From Helicobacter burdigaliensis (GTDB lineage Bacteria > Campylobacterota > Campylobacteria > Campylobacterales > Helicobacteraceae), in contig NZ_QXJG01000001.1 of NCBI RefSeq assembly GCF_003670295.1, positions 202,335 to 266,334 on the forward strand: DNA of 64,000 bases, read 5' to 3'. Below are positions 17,060 through 25,843 of this stretch, one piece after another. The stretch's first letter is position 1; the number at the start of each line of letters is the position of its first letter. The position numbers and the translations under genes were made by a program. The notes below the pieces were generated by a model. It saw nothing but the letters and a program-made list of their open reading frames with translations, did not search any database and was not told the DNA's origin.

Positions 17060-19795
17060 CTAACATCTAGCATAAGTCAAGTGAGATTTAATGTTGTTTT
17101 TAAACAAATAAAAATCCCTATTCAAGCCCTTTATTTTTAAAGATTTTAATATTTTATTTTCAGTTTCTGCAGACCAATATATCTTTAATTCTTTTTTAGC
17201 TCTGGTAATTGCTGTATAAAAAATATTATGTGTAATTTGTTCTTCAATTTCATTAGCTACAATAATAGAAACTTTATCATATTCTAAGCCTTGTGCTTTA
17301 TGTATAGAAATAGCGTATGCTACTTGGAAAGGAACAATATTGTTATTATCATCTTCTTCATCTGAATTTAATCTAGCAACACTAAATTTAATTTCAGTAC
17401 TCTTATCATCTTTGGCTATTACTTTAAAATTGTTATTTATACTTTGTATTATCTTGTCAATCTTAATAGTGAAATTTATAGTTTTTTCATCCTCTTCGAT
17501 ATTAGTGATAACTCCTTTAAGATTATTATGAAATTCTTCTCCAAACCTTGATGAATTTTCGTTAAACAAAATTGGATCATCAACCTTATAGGATAATCCA
17601 TTAAAATAAAATGATTTATGAGGATTATTTTCTTGTAAGAATTTATTTATATTATTTACTCCATATATGCCACCATAATTCAAACATAAAATAATTTCAT
17701 CATTTACACTTCGTGAAAAATTAAAATTTTGAATATTTTCAGAACTATTATTTTTTTCAATAGCCTCAAGCATACTTTCATCAAGTATTCTAACTTTTTC
17801 CCATAGTAATTGCAATTTCTCACTTTTTGTTCTATAAATATGTTTTAACTCCAATTGAATATCTGAAAAAAAATTTTGAGCAAATAAAAACCAATTTCCA
17901 AACCTGATAGATTCAATTTGATATACATCACCTACACAAATTAAAATTTCACACTGTAACTTTATATCATCTAAAACACTAAAAATATCTTTATTACTAA
18001 TAGTGCTGCACTCATCGATAAATACAATATCAAATTTTTTCGAAATATTATTTTTATTTGCTATATATGAAGCAACAGTATAAAAAGATGAATTTTGAAT
18101 ATCAAGTCTTTGTCTTAAATTATTAACAGCCGTATTTGTATTGGCTAAATATAATTTATTCTTATCATGGAAAAAACTAGATATATGCTCTATTAATGTT
18201 GTTTTTCCAGTTCCAGCTGCTCCATATATTAATGCTAATTTCGAGTTACAAAATAAATTACTTAGATAATTTTTCTTTTCTTCACAATCTAATTTATTAT
18301 TTTTTTTCAACCATTCGTTTATATTTTCTTTGTAATTATCAAGACCACTTTTTTTAAAGTATTTTAATAAATGAATTATTTTGATTATAGTATCTTGATA
18401 TTCATTTATAAATAAATATTTATCATGCAACACTTTTATTGATCTTTTTTTCTTCTGTTTATAATATAATGCTCCATTATATTTTTTTATCAGCACTTGA
18501 ATATTATCTTCTTTAAAATCTTCCAAGTCAGTATATAAAAGACCATTTATTTCTGAGTTATTTTGAATTTTTCTAGCTAATAGTTCATGCTCTCTACCAT
18601 TTGGACTAATGCATTCAAATAAAACATTTAATTTTGGAATATGCCCTGCTGGACTAGAGCAAAATGGCATGTCATCAAATGGAATACTTTCATATTTTAA
18701 AAATAAATTTGATAGATTTGGATTATGTTGATAGCTATTTTTCTTTTTAGGGATTTGTTTTTTGATAATTTGATTATTCATTGTATATAATATATAACTA
18801 AGAATATTTGCCCCAGATTTATTTTGTAAAATTATCTCTCTTGATATATCCAAGCAATCAAATAAATGCTTCATTTTATCATCTTTGCTAAAATTATTTT
18901 TTATTTTGATGTATTCTTTATTTTTTAATTTTATAATATCAAACAAATTAAGCTCTTCCCTTGTGAGAAACTGCATAAAATCTTCATAATTACGATTCCT
19001 CACAAATTGTTTATATTGCTTTTTGAATATTAAACAAAAATTAGCAAACTCGCAAGGACGAATATCTATATTCCACCGAGTAATTAAAATAATAGGCATT
19101 TGCAAATTTAGCAGTTTTATATTTGTGTAATACAAAGTTAATTTTGTAGAATAATTGCTTGGAATGTAATATTTTGAAAAAGCAATTAATTTATCGAATT
19201 TACTTACATTATCCCTTGCAATAGTAAAAGTTATTTCATAATATATCTCTTCATTAATTATAAATGGTTTGACTTTTTGAATATAAAATTTATCTGTTTT
19301 GGTATCACTAAATACACTTGTTTGTTTAATTTTATCAACAACGCACTCATAGTATTGAAAACTTAATGTATCAAGATTTATTGGAAAGTCTTGCAAATTA
19401 TTTAATATTTGAATATCTAAAAATTTTTTACAAAAATTCCTAGTTTGAAATAAGTAGAATAAATATTTAAGCATTAATCTTTCAGCAATTTCTTCATTAG
19501 GTGTATAATGAGATACCGAAATTTGAAGTAAATGATGAAAATTTTTTATATCTTTATATTTTCTTTTATCTCCAATATATTTTAAACTTGATTGTAAGTT
19601 TTCATAAATATTATCTAGTCGCTGATTTGTATCAGTATTATAAACATATAAAGCTATATGTTCTAATAAATTTCTTAACTCATTTAAAATATTCTGAGAT
19701 AAAAAACCTCTATCTTCTTTATTCCTATCAATATTTTTATTGATGTTGCAATCAATATCTAAAATTTGTTTCAATGCCCTATTTTGTGGAAACAT
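17060..19795 (-). CDS. SF1 (RecD-like) helicase with HEPN-like N-terminus, putative defence protein
   Basis: This 911-residue protein is far richer in A+T than its neighbours. The C-terminal 400 residues are an SF1 helicase. Walker A GAAGTGKTTL lies near residue 524, Walker B FDIVFIDECS near 590 and motif III VGDVYQIES near 618. The RecD-type SIHKAQGLEYDKVSII lies near 833 and YTAITRAKKEL near 857. At residues 41-46 RNLLEH fits the R(N/H)xxxH signature of HEPN RNases, in a helical context. The middle section (about 200-510) is unassigned and holds FCSSPAGHIPKLNVLFE near 380. Standalone RecD-like helicases with extra nuclease domains are often anti-phage proteins. Here that is inference. It stands alone between two halves of a redox cassette. 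Confidence 0.75.
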   Translation of the reverse strand: MFPQNRALKQILDIDCNINKNIDRNKEDRGFLSQNILNELRNLLEHIALYVYNTDTNQRLDNIYENLQSSLKYIGDKRKYKDIKNFHHLLQISVSHYTPNEEIAERLMLKYLFYLFQTRNFCKKFLDIQILNNLQDFPINLDTLSFQYYECVVDKIKQTSVFSDTKTDKFYIQKVKPFIINEEIYYEITFTIARDNVSKFDKLIAFSKYYIPSNYSTKLTLYYTNIKLLNLQMPIILITRWNIDIRPCEFANFCLIFKKQYKQFVRNRNYEDFMQFLTREELNLFDIIKLKNKEYIKIKNNFSKDDKMKHLFDCLDISREIILQNKSGANILSYILYTMNNQIIKKQIPKKKNSYQHNPNLSNLFLKYESIPFDDMPFCSSPAGHIPKLNVLFECISPNGREHELLARKIQNNSEINGLLYTDLEDFKEDNIQVLIKKYNGALYYKQKKKRSIKVLHDKYLFINEYQDTIIKIIHLLKYFKKSGLDNYKENINEWLKKNNKLDCEEKKNYLSNLFCNSKLALIYGAAGTGKTTLIEHISSFFHDKNKLYLANTNTAVNNLRQRLDIQNSSFYTVASYIANKNNISKKFDIVFIDECSTISNKDIFSVLDDIKLQCEILICVGDVYQIESIRFGNWFLFAQNFFSDIQLELKHIYRTKSEKLQLLWEKVRILDESMLEAIEKNNSSENIQNFNFSRSVNDEIILCLNYGGIYGVNNINKFLQENNPHKSFYFNGLSYKVDDPILFNENSSRFGEEFHNNLKGVITNIEEDEKTINFTIKIDKIIQSINNNFKVIAKDDKSTEIKFSVARLNSDEEDDNNNIVPFQVAYAISIHKAQGLEYDKVSIIVANEIEEQITHNIFYTAITRAKKELKIYWSAETENKILKSLKIKGLNRDFYLFKNNIKSHLTYARC

Positions 19796-19836
19796 TATTT
19801 CTCTAATCCTATAGTTTTATTTTGGTTTAGATTATA

Positions 19837-20261
19837 TCAAATTTCCACGCGTTTTTTGCGTTTTACATAGTCTTTACTTAAAAGGTTTAACTCATCTTTG
19901 CTTTCTTTTATTATTTTTTCATAATAATCCACTTTAAAATCAAATTTTTCTAAGATGGTTTTTAGTTTTTGCATATCTTTTAGTGTTTTTTCTCTTGAAC
20001 TTAAAATAATCTCTAGCCTTTCTTTTGCAGTACTTTCGCCTTTAGCACAAAGAGCAATATAATCTTTTAATCCTTAATGCTCACACCAATTTGGCGGTAA
20101 CAATCCACCCAAAGCACCCATTGCAAATCTTTTTTACTAAAATATCTTACCCCATTTTCATCTTTCTCTACATAAGGAAACACACCCTTATCCGCCCAAA
20201 ACATAAGTGTCCTACTAGGGACACCTGTTTTTCTTTCTACTTCTATGATTGTATAAACCAT
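19837..20261 (-). pseudogene. MerR-family regulator gene with a one-base frameshift
   Basis: ATG 20261 opens MVYTIIEVERKTGVPSRTLMFWADKG, a MerR winged helix, and continues to RQIGVSIKD before a stop at 20067. One frame over, GGA TTA AAA GAT at 20073 continues as GLKDYIALCAKGESTAKERLE, the standard MerR dimer-helix start, and ends at 19837. Restoring one A (AAGGA to AAAGGA near 20074) gives a complete protein of about 141 residues. No effector cysteines are evident. It is the only MerR gene in the window and lies between two promoters of MerR type. The break may be real or a sequencing error in a short A-run. Confidence 0.8.
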
Positions 20262-20281
20262 TTTAATCCTTTATAAAAGTA

Positions 20282-21555
20282 TCAAAAATCTTTATCTAAA
20301 ACATATTTTTTATCTATCGGAAATGATTTTTTTGGTTTCTTATTTTCTTCTTTTTTACTTTGTATATAATATACATCTTTTGCATCTGAAAGAATATATA
20401 AATCTTTTACTTGCAAACCCTCTTCATTTTCAGTAAAGCTGATATTATTATCTAATAATTTATTTTTTACAATTTTGCTTTTGCTTAGAGTCATTTCTGC
20501 CTTAAAATTACCTATTTTTAAATAAGAAGTAATATTTTCATTTAAAAATACAATAGATAAAAATAAGACAATAGTGTTAGCCAAAGCAAAAAATTTAAAA
20601 CTTTTAAAGTCTTTAAAACATAATTGAAGGCTAAAAAATATAAAAATAATTAAACAACCAAAGCCCAGATAAAAATAATTAATTTCTTGGGTTTTAATGA
20701 TAACAAAAAACCAGTAATAGCAATAGCTACATATATTATCAATATCAGAATTGTTTGTGTTGTAAAAATTCCAAATTTATCTAATGAAACTCTGTCTTTT
20801 CTTCCAAAAAAATATAATAGAACGTTTGCAACTATAAACACAATAACAATAGATATTAATAATAATATACTGGGTTTCTGTAATGTGATAAAAGTAACGA
20901 TGGTTGAAGCAATATAAATTATCAAAGGAATTGTTATTGGCATTTTAAAATATTGTTTATATAATTCTCTTGAAAAAGAAAATATTCCCATATAGAAAAA
21001 ACTAAAAATTCCTCCAAATAAAATCCCTGTAATTGCCAAAGCAATTGCTTTTTGACTATCTACAAAAGGAATAGTTCTTGTTTGTAAAGAATGCTGAATA
21101 AGTATAAAAATGACTATAGAAATTCCTGCAAAACTCGCAACTTGAAACAAATCTTTTGAAGTTTGCAAAATCGATTTTGAAAGTTTGATAAAATCTTTTT
21201 TATCTTTTCTTGTCTCATAGCGTTCTTCATATTTTTAAAATTTAACTTTAGATTTAAACTCAAGCTCTTTTAATTCTGGTTTAGAAATATTTTTCATATA
21301 CAAATCAAAATAAAAATAAATTTCATCTTCCAAATCATCAAACTCTTGAGGATTGTTTTTAAATTTTTGATATTCCAAATTTTTAAAAAACAAAATTTCT
21401 TTTTCTACTAAAGTTTGCAACTTTAGACTTATTTCTTTTATGTTTTCACTACTTGCAATATTTTGCTTGCTTCTTTCTTCTTTAAGCTGTTTTATCAATT
21501 CTTGACATTCTTGTAATCTTTTTTCTTTTATATTTAATAAAATTTTAAATTCCAT
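20282..21555 (-). pseudogene. Decayed multi-helix membrane protein gene
   Basis: Three pieces fit one ancestral gene. From ATG 21555 comes a charged coiled-coil part (MEFKILLNIKEKRLQECQEL...) ending at TAA 21237-21235. The same frame goes on without a start codon as KYEERYETRKDKKDFIKLSKS into a hydrophobic protein of five or six membrane segments, which ends at 20650 with IFIWALVV. One base over, near 20665, the text GCLIIFIFFSLQLCF continues the same helix and leads to a second hydrophobic segment and a charged tail ending at 20282. Adding a G (TTGGT to TTGGGT) rejoins them. The alternative is three small genes, but the last two lack usual starts or ribosome sites. Confidence 0.6.
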
Positions 21556-21557
21556 TT

Positions 21558-21962
21558 TTACTCCTTTATAATTTTCATCTTAAAATCGCTTTTTTGTGCC
21601 TTTAGAGCTTCCAAATTCCCTTGCACTTTTCCCAAATACACCAAATCATCGCTCGCATTTTGAAGTGCATAGAAAATTCCAATATTTCCCCACGGCACAT
21701 AGTAGAATAAATCCCCAATTTGAGGTTTATACGCACTGCTTCCTTTTACCTTTAGTGCTTTGGGTAAGTGTGCAATCTTTTCCTTTTTCATAAAATCGCT
21801 AAAATCTAGCTCCATTGGAAGCATATTATAAAACCCTCTTGAAGCTTCATTGTCTTCTAAATTTACAAGCAATTCCTTGTTATTAAAAAATAATTTTATT
21901 CGCATTTGCTCTCCTAGTAAAAAAGTAAAACTTATTAAACACAAAATCAATATTTTTATCAT
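21558..21962 (-). CDS. Exported cyclophilin-like fold protein, copy 2
   Basis: A 134-residue homologue of the 15007-15411 protein, same length and layout. It has a Sec signal (MIKILILCLISFTFLLG), ELLVNLEDNEASRGFYNMLP and SSAYKPQIGDLFYYVPWGNIGIFY. The two copies differ mainly in the signal and in scattered conservative changes; one Cys in copy 1 (LFCYVP) is Tyr here. It follows the decarboxylase gene by three bases and belongs to the cupin operon. The presence of one copy in each MerR-promoter operon suggests that the protein is central to the pathway or that the operon was duplicated and then diverged. Confidence 0.82.
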   Translation of the reverse strand: MIKILILCLISFTFLLGEQMRIKLFFNNKELLVNLEDNEASRGFYNMLPMELDFSDFMKKEKIAHLPKALKVKGSSAYKPQIGDLFYYVPWGNIGIFYALQNASDDLVYLGKVQGNLEALKAQKSDFKMKIIKE

Positions 21963-21965
21963 AAA

Positions 21966-22832
21966 TTAAGCTTTCAAAGTCAAGCTATCTAACGCAGCTA
22001 TCGCATTTAATGCCCTTGGATAGCCAATATAAGGCGTAAGTGCTGCAATGATATTTAGCAAATCTTCTCTGTTTTGTCCCATATTAAGATTACCTTGTAT
22101 ATGGGCTTTTACTTGGGTTTCTGCCCCACCAAGCGAGATAAGATATACAAGCGTTAAAAGTTCTCTTGTTTTTAGATCAAGCCCTGTGCGTGTGTAGTAG
22201 TCTCCAAAACAATTTGCGCTTAAAAAATCATTCATAAAAGCTTTATCTTTTGGGCTAGATTCTATCATTTTGGTGATATTTGCCTCTCCAAAAATAGTAT
22301 TTTGAGCAATTCTTCCTTTTTCTTTGCGATTATCCTGTGTGGTTGTGCTTTGCAGCTCTAGTGGCATTTCAATCCCTAATTTTTCAAATACTTCATTGCA
22401 AAGACTTAAAAAATCACGCACCTTAATAAAGCCCACATAAGGAGTAGCTTGATAGATCATTTCTTTGATAACAACGGGGTTTATATCGTGATTTATCGCT
22501 CCTTTAAGCAAGGTTTTAAACTCCATTTTTCCACCCGCTGCCAAAGTAGAAGCAAGTGTGATTAAAAAATACTTTTCTTTAGGCAAATTTGCCTTTGCAA
22601 AGCTTTCTCCAAAAGTAAAATTAATGTGATTAGTAAAAAATTCCTTATCACTTGTAAAAAGAGGATCCTTTTTTGTTCTGCCCAAAAGCTCTTCATAAAT
22701 TTCTTTTGCCTTTTGTTTTAACTGCATAGTTTTTTCCTTAATTTTTAAAGTTTGTGAAAAAAGGGCTTGAGATGCCACCCCTAAAAGCATAAAAGTTTTA
22801 ACGCTTAGATTTAAAAAACTTCTGCGTTTCAT
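21966..22832 (-). CDS. Exported double carboxymuconolactone decarboxylase-like protein
   Basis: A 288-residue protein with a signal MKRRSFLNLSVKTFMLLGVASQA; the RRSFLNL core fits a Tat signal. Two CMD/AhpD-like domains follow. The first is at about residues 70-150 (LASTLAAGGKMEFKTLLKGAINH, then IKEMIYQATPYVGFIKV). The second is at about 190-285 (RTGLDLKTRELLTLVYLISL and LNIIAALTPYIGYPRALNA). No CxxC redox pair as in AhpD is present. Family members decarboxylate lactones or act in peroxide metabolism; the true substrate here is unknown. It is the second gene of the cupin operon. Confidence 0.85.
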   Translation of the reverse strand: MKRRSFLNLSVKTFMLLGVASQALFSQTLKIKEKTMQLKQKAKEIYEELLGRTKKDPLFTSDKEFFTNHINFTFGESFAKANLPKEKYFLITLASTLAAGGKMEFKTLLKGAINHDINPVVIKEMIYQATPYVGFIKVRDFLSLCNEVFEKLGIEMPLELQSTTTQDNRKEKGRIAQNTIFGEANITKMIESSPKDKAFMNDFLSANCFGDYYTRTGLDLKTRELLTLVYLISLGGAETQVKAHIQGNLNMGQNREDLLNIIAALTPYIGYPRALNAIAALDSLTLKA

Positions 22833-22844
22833 TGCAAAATTCCT

Positions 22845-23330
22845 TTAATTTCTTGCTTCTTTTAAAGCTTTTTCATACTCTTCATCGCTTACAAGTTCAA
22901 GCCACTCTACATTTTTACCATTGATTTCACTTGTTAAGGCTATGTGTGCTCCAGCGCTTGTATCACTTGCTCCGTGAAAATGCTTCACTCCCACAGGACA
23001 GCTTATCACATCGCCTTTTTTAGCAATCACCGCTTTTTGTCCTTCTGCTTTTGTGATAATTTCGCCTTCTGTTACGATTAGCGTTTGTCCTTTAGGGTGA
23101 GTATGCCATGCACTTCTAGTACCTTTGCTAAATTCCACTAATCCTCCGCTAAAATCTCTCCACTCATTTGCCTTAAACATCATGCTTACCTTTACTTCCC
23201 CGCTAAATATTTTAACATCTCCTTTAAAGCTCCCATGAGTTCCTTTCTTTTCTACTATTTGCATATTTTCTCCTTCACTAGCAAGGGCAAAAACCCCGCT
23301 AAGCATTAATAGACATAAAATCTTTTTCAT
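22845..23330 (-). CDS. Exported cupin
   Basis: A 161-residue protein with a Sec signal (MKKILCLLMLSGVFALA) and one cupin barrel. Motif 1 appears as GTRSAWHTHPKGQTLIVTEGE near residues 70-90 and motif 2 as GDVISCPVGVKHFHGAS near 106-122. Metal-binding histidines HTH and H-F-H are intact. Cytoplasmic relatives pair with CMD decarboxylases and aldo/keto reductases. It leads the operon cupin-CMD-cyclophilin, with a MerR-type promoter directly upstream and GGAAAGAG before the ATG. Confidence 0.9.
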   Translation of the reverse strand: MKKILCLLMLSGVFALASEGENMQIVEKKGTHGSFKGDVKIFSGEVKVSMMFKANEWRDFSGGLVEFSKGTRSAWHTHPKGQTLIVTEGEIITKAEGQKAVIAKKGDVISCPVGVKHFHGASDTSAGAHIALTSEINGKNVEWLELVSDEEYEKALKEARN

Positions 23331-23360
23331 CTCTTTCCTTTATTTTGAAAATTTTTTACA

Positions 23361-23391
23361 ATTATAAAAGATGAGAGTAGCTCTAAGTCAA
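23361..23391 (-). promoter_or_regulatory. MerR-type promoter of the cupin operon
   Basis: On the minus strand TTGACT (23391-23386), a 19-base spacer holding AGAGCTACTCT, and TATAAT (23366-23361). The spacer core AGCTACTCT and both hexamers are the same as at 16953-16983. The dyad AGAG-CTA-CTCT lies between the elements, as in promoters activated by MerR proteins. The ATG of the cupin gene is 31 bases downstream of the -10 box. Confidence 0.8.
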
Positions 23392-23468
23392 GAGAATATT
23401 AAAATTTTTAGTATAAAATACAAAAAATAGAAATAGAAAGAAAAACAGGTATCTACTTAAAAAAGAAT

Positions 23469-24485
23469 TTAATACCTATTCTTCAAAGCCCATTTGACTA
23501 ATAAAACTAATACCGGCACTTCCACAAGTGGTCCAATAATCGCTCCAAAACTCTGTGGTGAAGCAATCCCAAAACTTGCAATGCAAATTGCAATAGCAAG
23601 CTCAAAATTATTACCACTTGCACTAAAGGAAATCGAGCAAGTTTTTTTATAATCTATCTTGCTCTTACACGAAATAAACCAAGAGATGAAAAACATACAC
23701 ACAAAATACAAAATAAGTGGCAACGCAATCCTTAGTGCATCTAATGGCAAGCTAAATATCATATCTGATTTATAAGAACACATCATAAAAATAGTAAAAA
23801 GCAAAGTAATAAGCGTAAGCGGACTAATAAAGGTCAAGAATCTTTCTTCATACCACATATTGCCTTTTGCCTTTATCAAAATAACTCGGCTTAAAAACCC
23901 CAAAATGAAAGGGATTCCAAGATAGATAAATACATTTTTGCTAATTGAAGCAATGCTAATATCTACACTAGAATTTTCTAACTTTACTCCTAGAATGGAA
24001 GGCAAAAACTCAAGATAAAAATAAGCCAAGATTCCAAAAAATAGAATCTGAAATACGCTATTAAAAGCCACAAGCGCACTTGTATATTCTCTATTTGCCC
24101 CTGCTAAATCACTCCATACAACGACCATAGCCACACATCTAGCAAGTCCGATGATAATCACTCCTTGCATATATTCTGGGCTATCTTTTAAAAATATATA
24201 TGCTAGTGCAAACATCAAACTTGGCCCAACGATCCAGTTTAAAAAAAGTGAAAAAGCTAGAATCTTTTTATCATCAAAGACTTGCAACATTTTTGCATAC
24301 TCGACTTTTGCCAAAGGTGGATACATCATTAAAATAAGACAAAAGACTAGAAGCATATTAAGCGAGTTGTATTCAAAAATAGCCCAAAAATTATTTACAT
24401 TTGGCACAAAATACCCAAAGACTAATCCAGCAAAGATTACCAAAAATATCCAAAGACTAAGAAATCTATCTACTACTCCTAACAT
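23469..24485 (-). CDS. acr3: Arsenite efflux permease, ACR3 type
   Basis: A 338-residue protein with ten hydrophobic segments. It shows the ACR3 pattern PLAKVEYAKMLQVF near residue 60, IIGLARCVAMVVVWSDLAGAN near 125 (with the essential Cys) and SASGNNFELAIAICIASFG near 290. It exports arsenite with the proton gradient. I place the start at ATG 24485, preceded by GGAGAGAGA; a GTG at 24503 would be inside arsR without a ribosome site. The gene overlaps arsR by 20 bases and is last in the arsP-arsR-acr3 operon. No arsC reductase gene is in the window. Confidence 0.93.
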   Translation of the reverse strand: MLGVVDRFLSLWIFLVIFAGLVFGYFVPNVNNFWAIFEYNSLNMLLVFCLILMMYPPLAKVEYAKMLQVFDDKKILAFSLFLNWIVGPSLMFALAYIFLKDSPEYMQGVIIIGLARCVAMVVVWSDLAGANREYTSALVAFNSVFQILFFGILAYFYLEFLPSILGVKLENSSVDISIASISKNVFIYLGIPFILGFLSRVILIKAKGNMWYEERFLTFISPLTLITLLFTIFMMCSYKSDMIFSLPLDALRIALPLILYFVCMFFISWFISCKSKIDYKKTCSISFSASGNNFELAIAICIASFGIASPQSFGAIIGPLVEVPVLVLLVKWALKNRY

Positions 24486-24801
24486 TCTCTCTCCAATTCG
24501 CACGAGATTTTACCAAAGGTGGAAGAGATAAATTAAGCTCTTTTATAGCCTCTAAACACTGAAGATGAAAGAGGGATAAATCCTCCTTTATCCTATAATA
24601 TGCCCAAGCGCCTTTGCGTCTCACTTCTAAAAATCCAGAATCTTTTAATATTTTTAGGTGGCGTGAGAGGCGTGATTGAATCATATTTAAAGAGCTTTGT
24701 AAATCACACACACAAAGTTCGCCATTTTTGGTTAAAAAGGCTAGTATTAGCACCCTACTTTCATCATTTAATGCACCAATGATATTTAAAAATTTATCCA
24801 T
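24466..24801 (-). CDS. arsR: ArsR-family arsenic-responsive repressor
   Basis: A 111-residue winged-helix repressor. The metalloid-binding box ELCVCDLQ near residues 28-35 carries the cysteine pair that binds As(III). It is followed by the recognition helix region SRLSRHLKILKDSGFLEVRRKGAWAYYRI. Binding of arsenite releases it from DNA. It lies 10 bases after arsP and overlaps acr3, so it is part of the operon it should control. A matching palindrome is upstream of arsP (25844-25871). Confidence 0.93.
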   Translation of the reverse strand: MDKFLNIIGALNDESRVLILAFLTKNGELCVCDLQSSLNMIQSRLSRHLKILKDSGFLEVRRKGAWAYYRIKEDLSLFHLQCLEAIKELNLSLPPLVKSRANWRENVRSSR

Positions 24802-24811
24802 TTAAATTCCT

Positions 24812-25801
24812 TTATAAAAAATAAGTAAGACTTCCAAAGCCAATTGCAATCAGTAGGATAAGTCCCACAAAAAGTGCTAGAAAGTTTGTCCTAAATATAC
24901 CCTTTAACAAAATGAGTTCAGGGAGAGAACACCCAGCACCCGCGATTAAAAAGCTAAAAATCACACCCTCATTCACACCCACTTCAAGTAATGCTAAGCC
25001 AATAGGGATAATCGCCTCCACTCTAATATAGAGCAAGATTCCAATCAGTGCTGCTAGAATAACACTTAAAATGCCAAAATCACTTAGATAATCTTGTAAA
25101 AAATCTTGTGGCACAAATCCATGTATAAAAGCCCCAATCCCCATACCTATGGCAATATATGGAATAAGCTTTTTGTAATCTTTAAAAGATTGTAATAAAA
25201 TTTCTTTAAAACTTAGTTTATTTTTAAGTGTGCTATCACAGCAACTTGTGCTTTTACTTTTGCTCTCACCACAGCAACTTTGAGGTTTTTTGATACTAAA
25301 AGAAGTGATTTTAGCAGGATTTTTAGCTTGTTTCTTCACGCTAAAAGATAAAGAGTTTGTGCTTTTAAAATCCTCTTTGAAAAATTTTTGTGTATCTAGC
25401 CTTTGGATTAAAATAGCAAAAATAAAGATTGCAACAAATAAAAAAGCCACATATAAAAAAGTAAGCTTAAAAGAAAATGCTAAAAAGAGCATCACAACGA
25501 TAATAGGATTAATTAAAGGCGAAGTAAATAAATAGGCAATACACACGCCAAAGGCTACATTTGCCTGCAATAATGCACGAAGCAAAGGAATGGTAGAGCA
25601 AGAACAAAAGGGAGTAAGAGCACCAAGCAATATAGCTTTAAGATAGCTAGAATACGAATCTTTGCTCAGATGTTTTTCAAAAGCATTTTTATATTTGTGA
25701 TTGATAAAGCTAACAATAGCAGAGATAAAAATAAAAAGCAAAGAAAGCTCAATAAAATAAATGCAAAATAGTTTAAGAGATTCTAATAATTTTACTTCCA
25801 C
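24812..25801 (-). CDS. arsP: Organoarsenical efflux permease ArsP
   Basis: A 329-residue membrane protein of the DUF318 permease group. LGALTPFCSCSTIPLLRALLQ near residues 55-75 includes the cysteine pair that binds trivalent methylated or aromatic arsenicals. A second half has IGMGIGAFIHGFVPQDFL and AGAGCSLPELILLKGIF. The cytoplasmic linker (about 170-195) has extra vicinal cysteines, SCCGES and TSCCDS. ArsP of Campylobacter exports roxarsone-type compounds, as used in poultry. It is first in the operon, directly downstream of the operator. Confidence 0.9.
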   Translation of the reverse strand: MEVKLLESLKLFCIYFIELSLLFIFISAIVSFINHKYKNAFEKHLSKDSYSSYLKAILLGALTPFCSCSTIPLLRALLQANVAFGVCIAYLFTSPLINPIIVVMLFLAFSFKLTFLYVAFLFVAIFIFAILIQRLDTQKFFKEDFKSTNSLSFSVKKQAKNPAKITSFSIKKPQSCCGESKSKSTSCCDSTLKNKLSFKEILLQSFKDYKKLIPYIAIGMGIGAFIHGFVPQDFLQDYLSDFGILSVILAALIGILLYIRVEAIIPIGLALLEVGVNEGVIFSFLIAGAGCSLPELILLKGIFRTNFLALFVGLILLIAIGFGSLTYFL

Positions 25802-25843
25802 AACAAGTTCCTTTTAAAAAATTAATGGAAATATAGCGTAATT

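Noticed and set aside
19808..19816. ATCCTATAG upstream of the helicase gene, resembling half of the XRE operator
   Set aside because: Only nine of fourteen bases match, the palindrome is not completed, and the region is AT-rich, so chance is likely.
20282..21168. Treating the two hydrophobic frames here as independent intact genes
   Set aside because: Both open with TTG without ribosome sites, and the coding pattern runs straight across the junctions.
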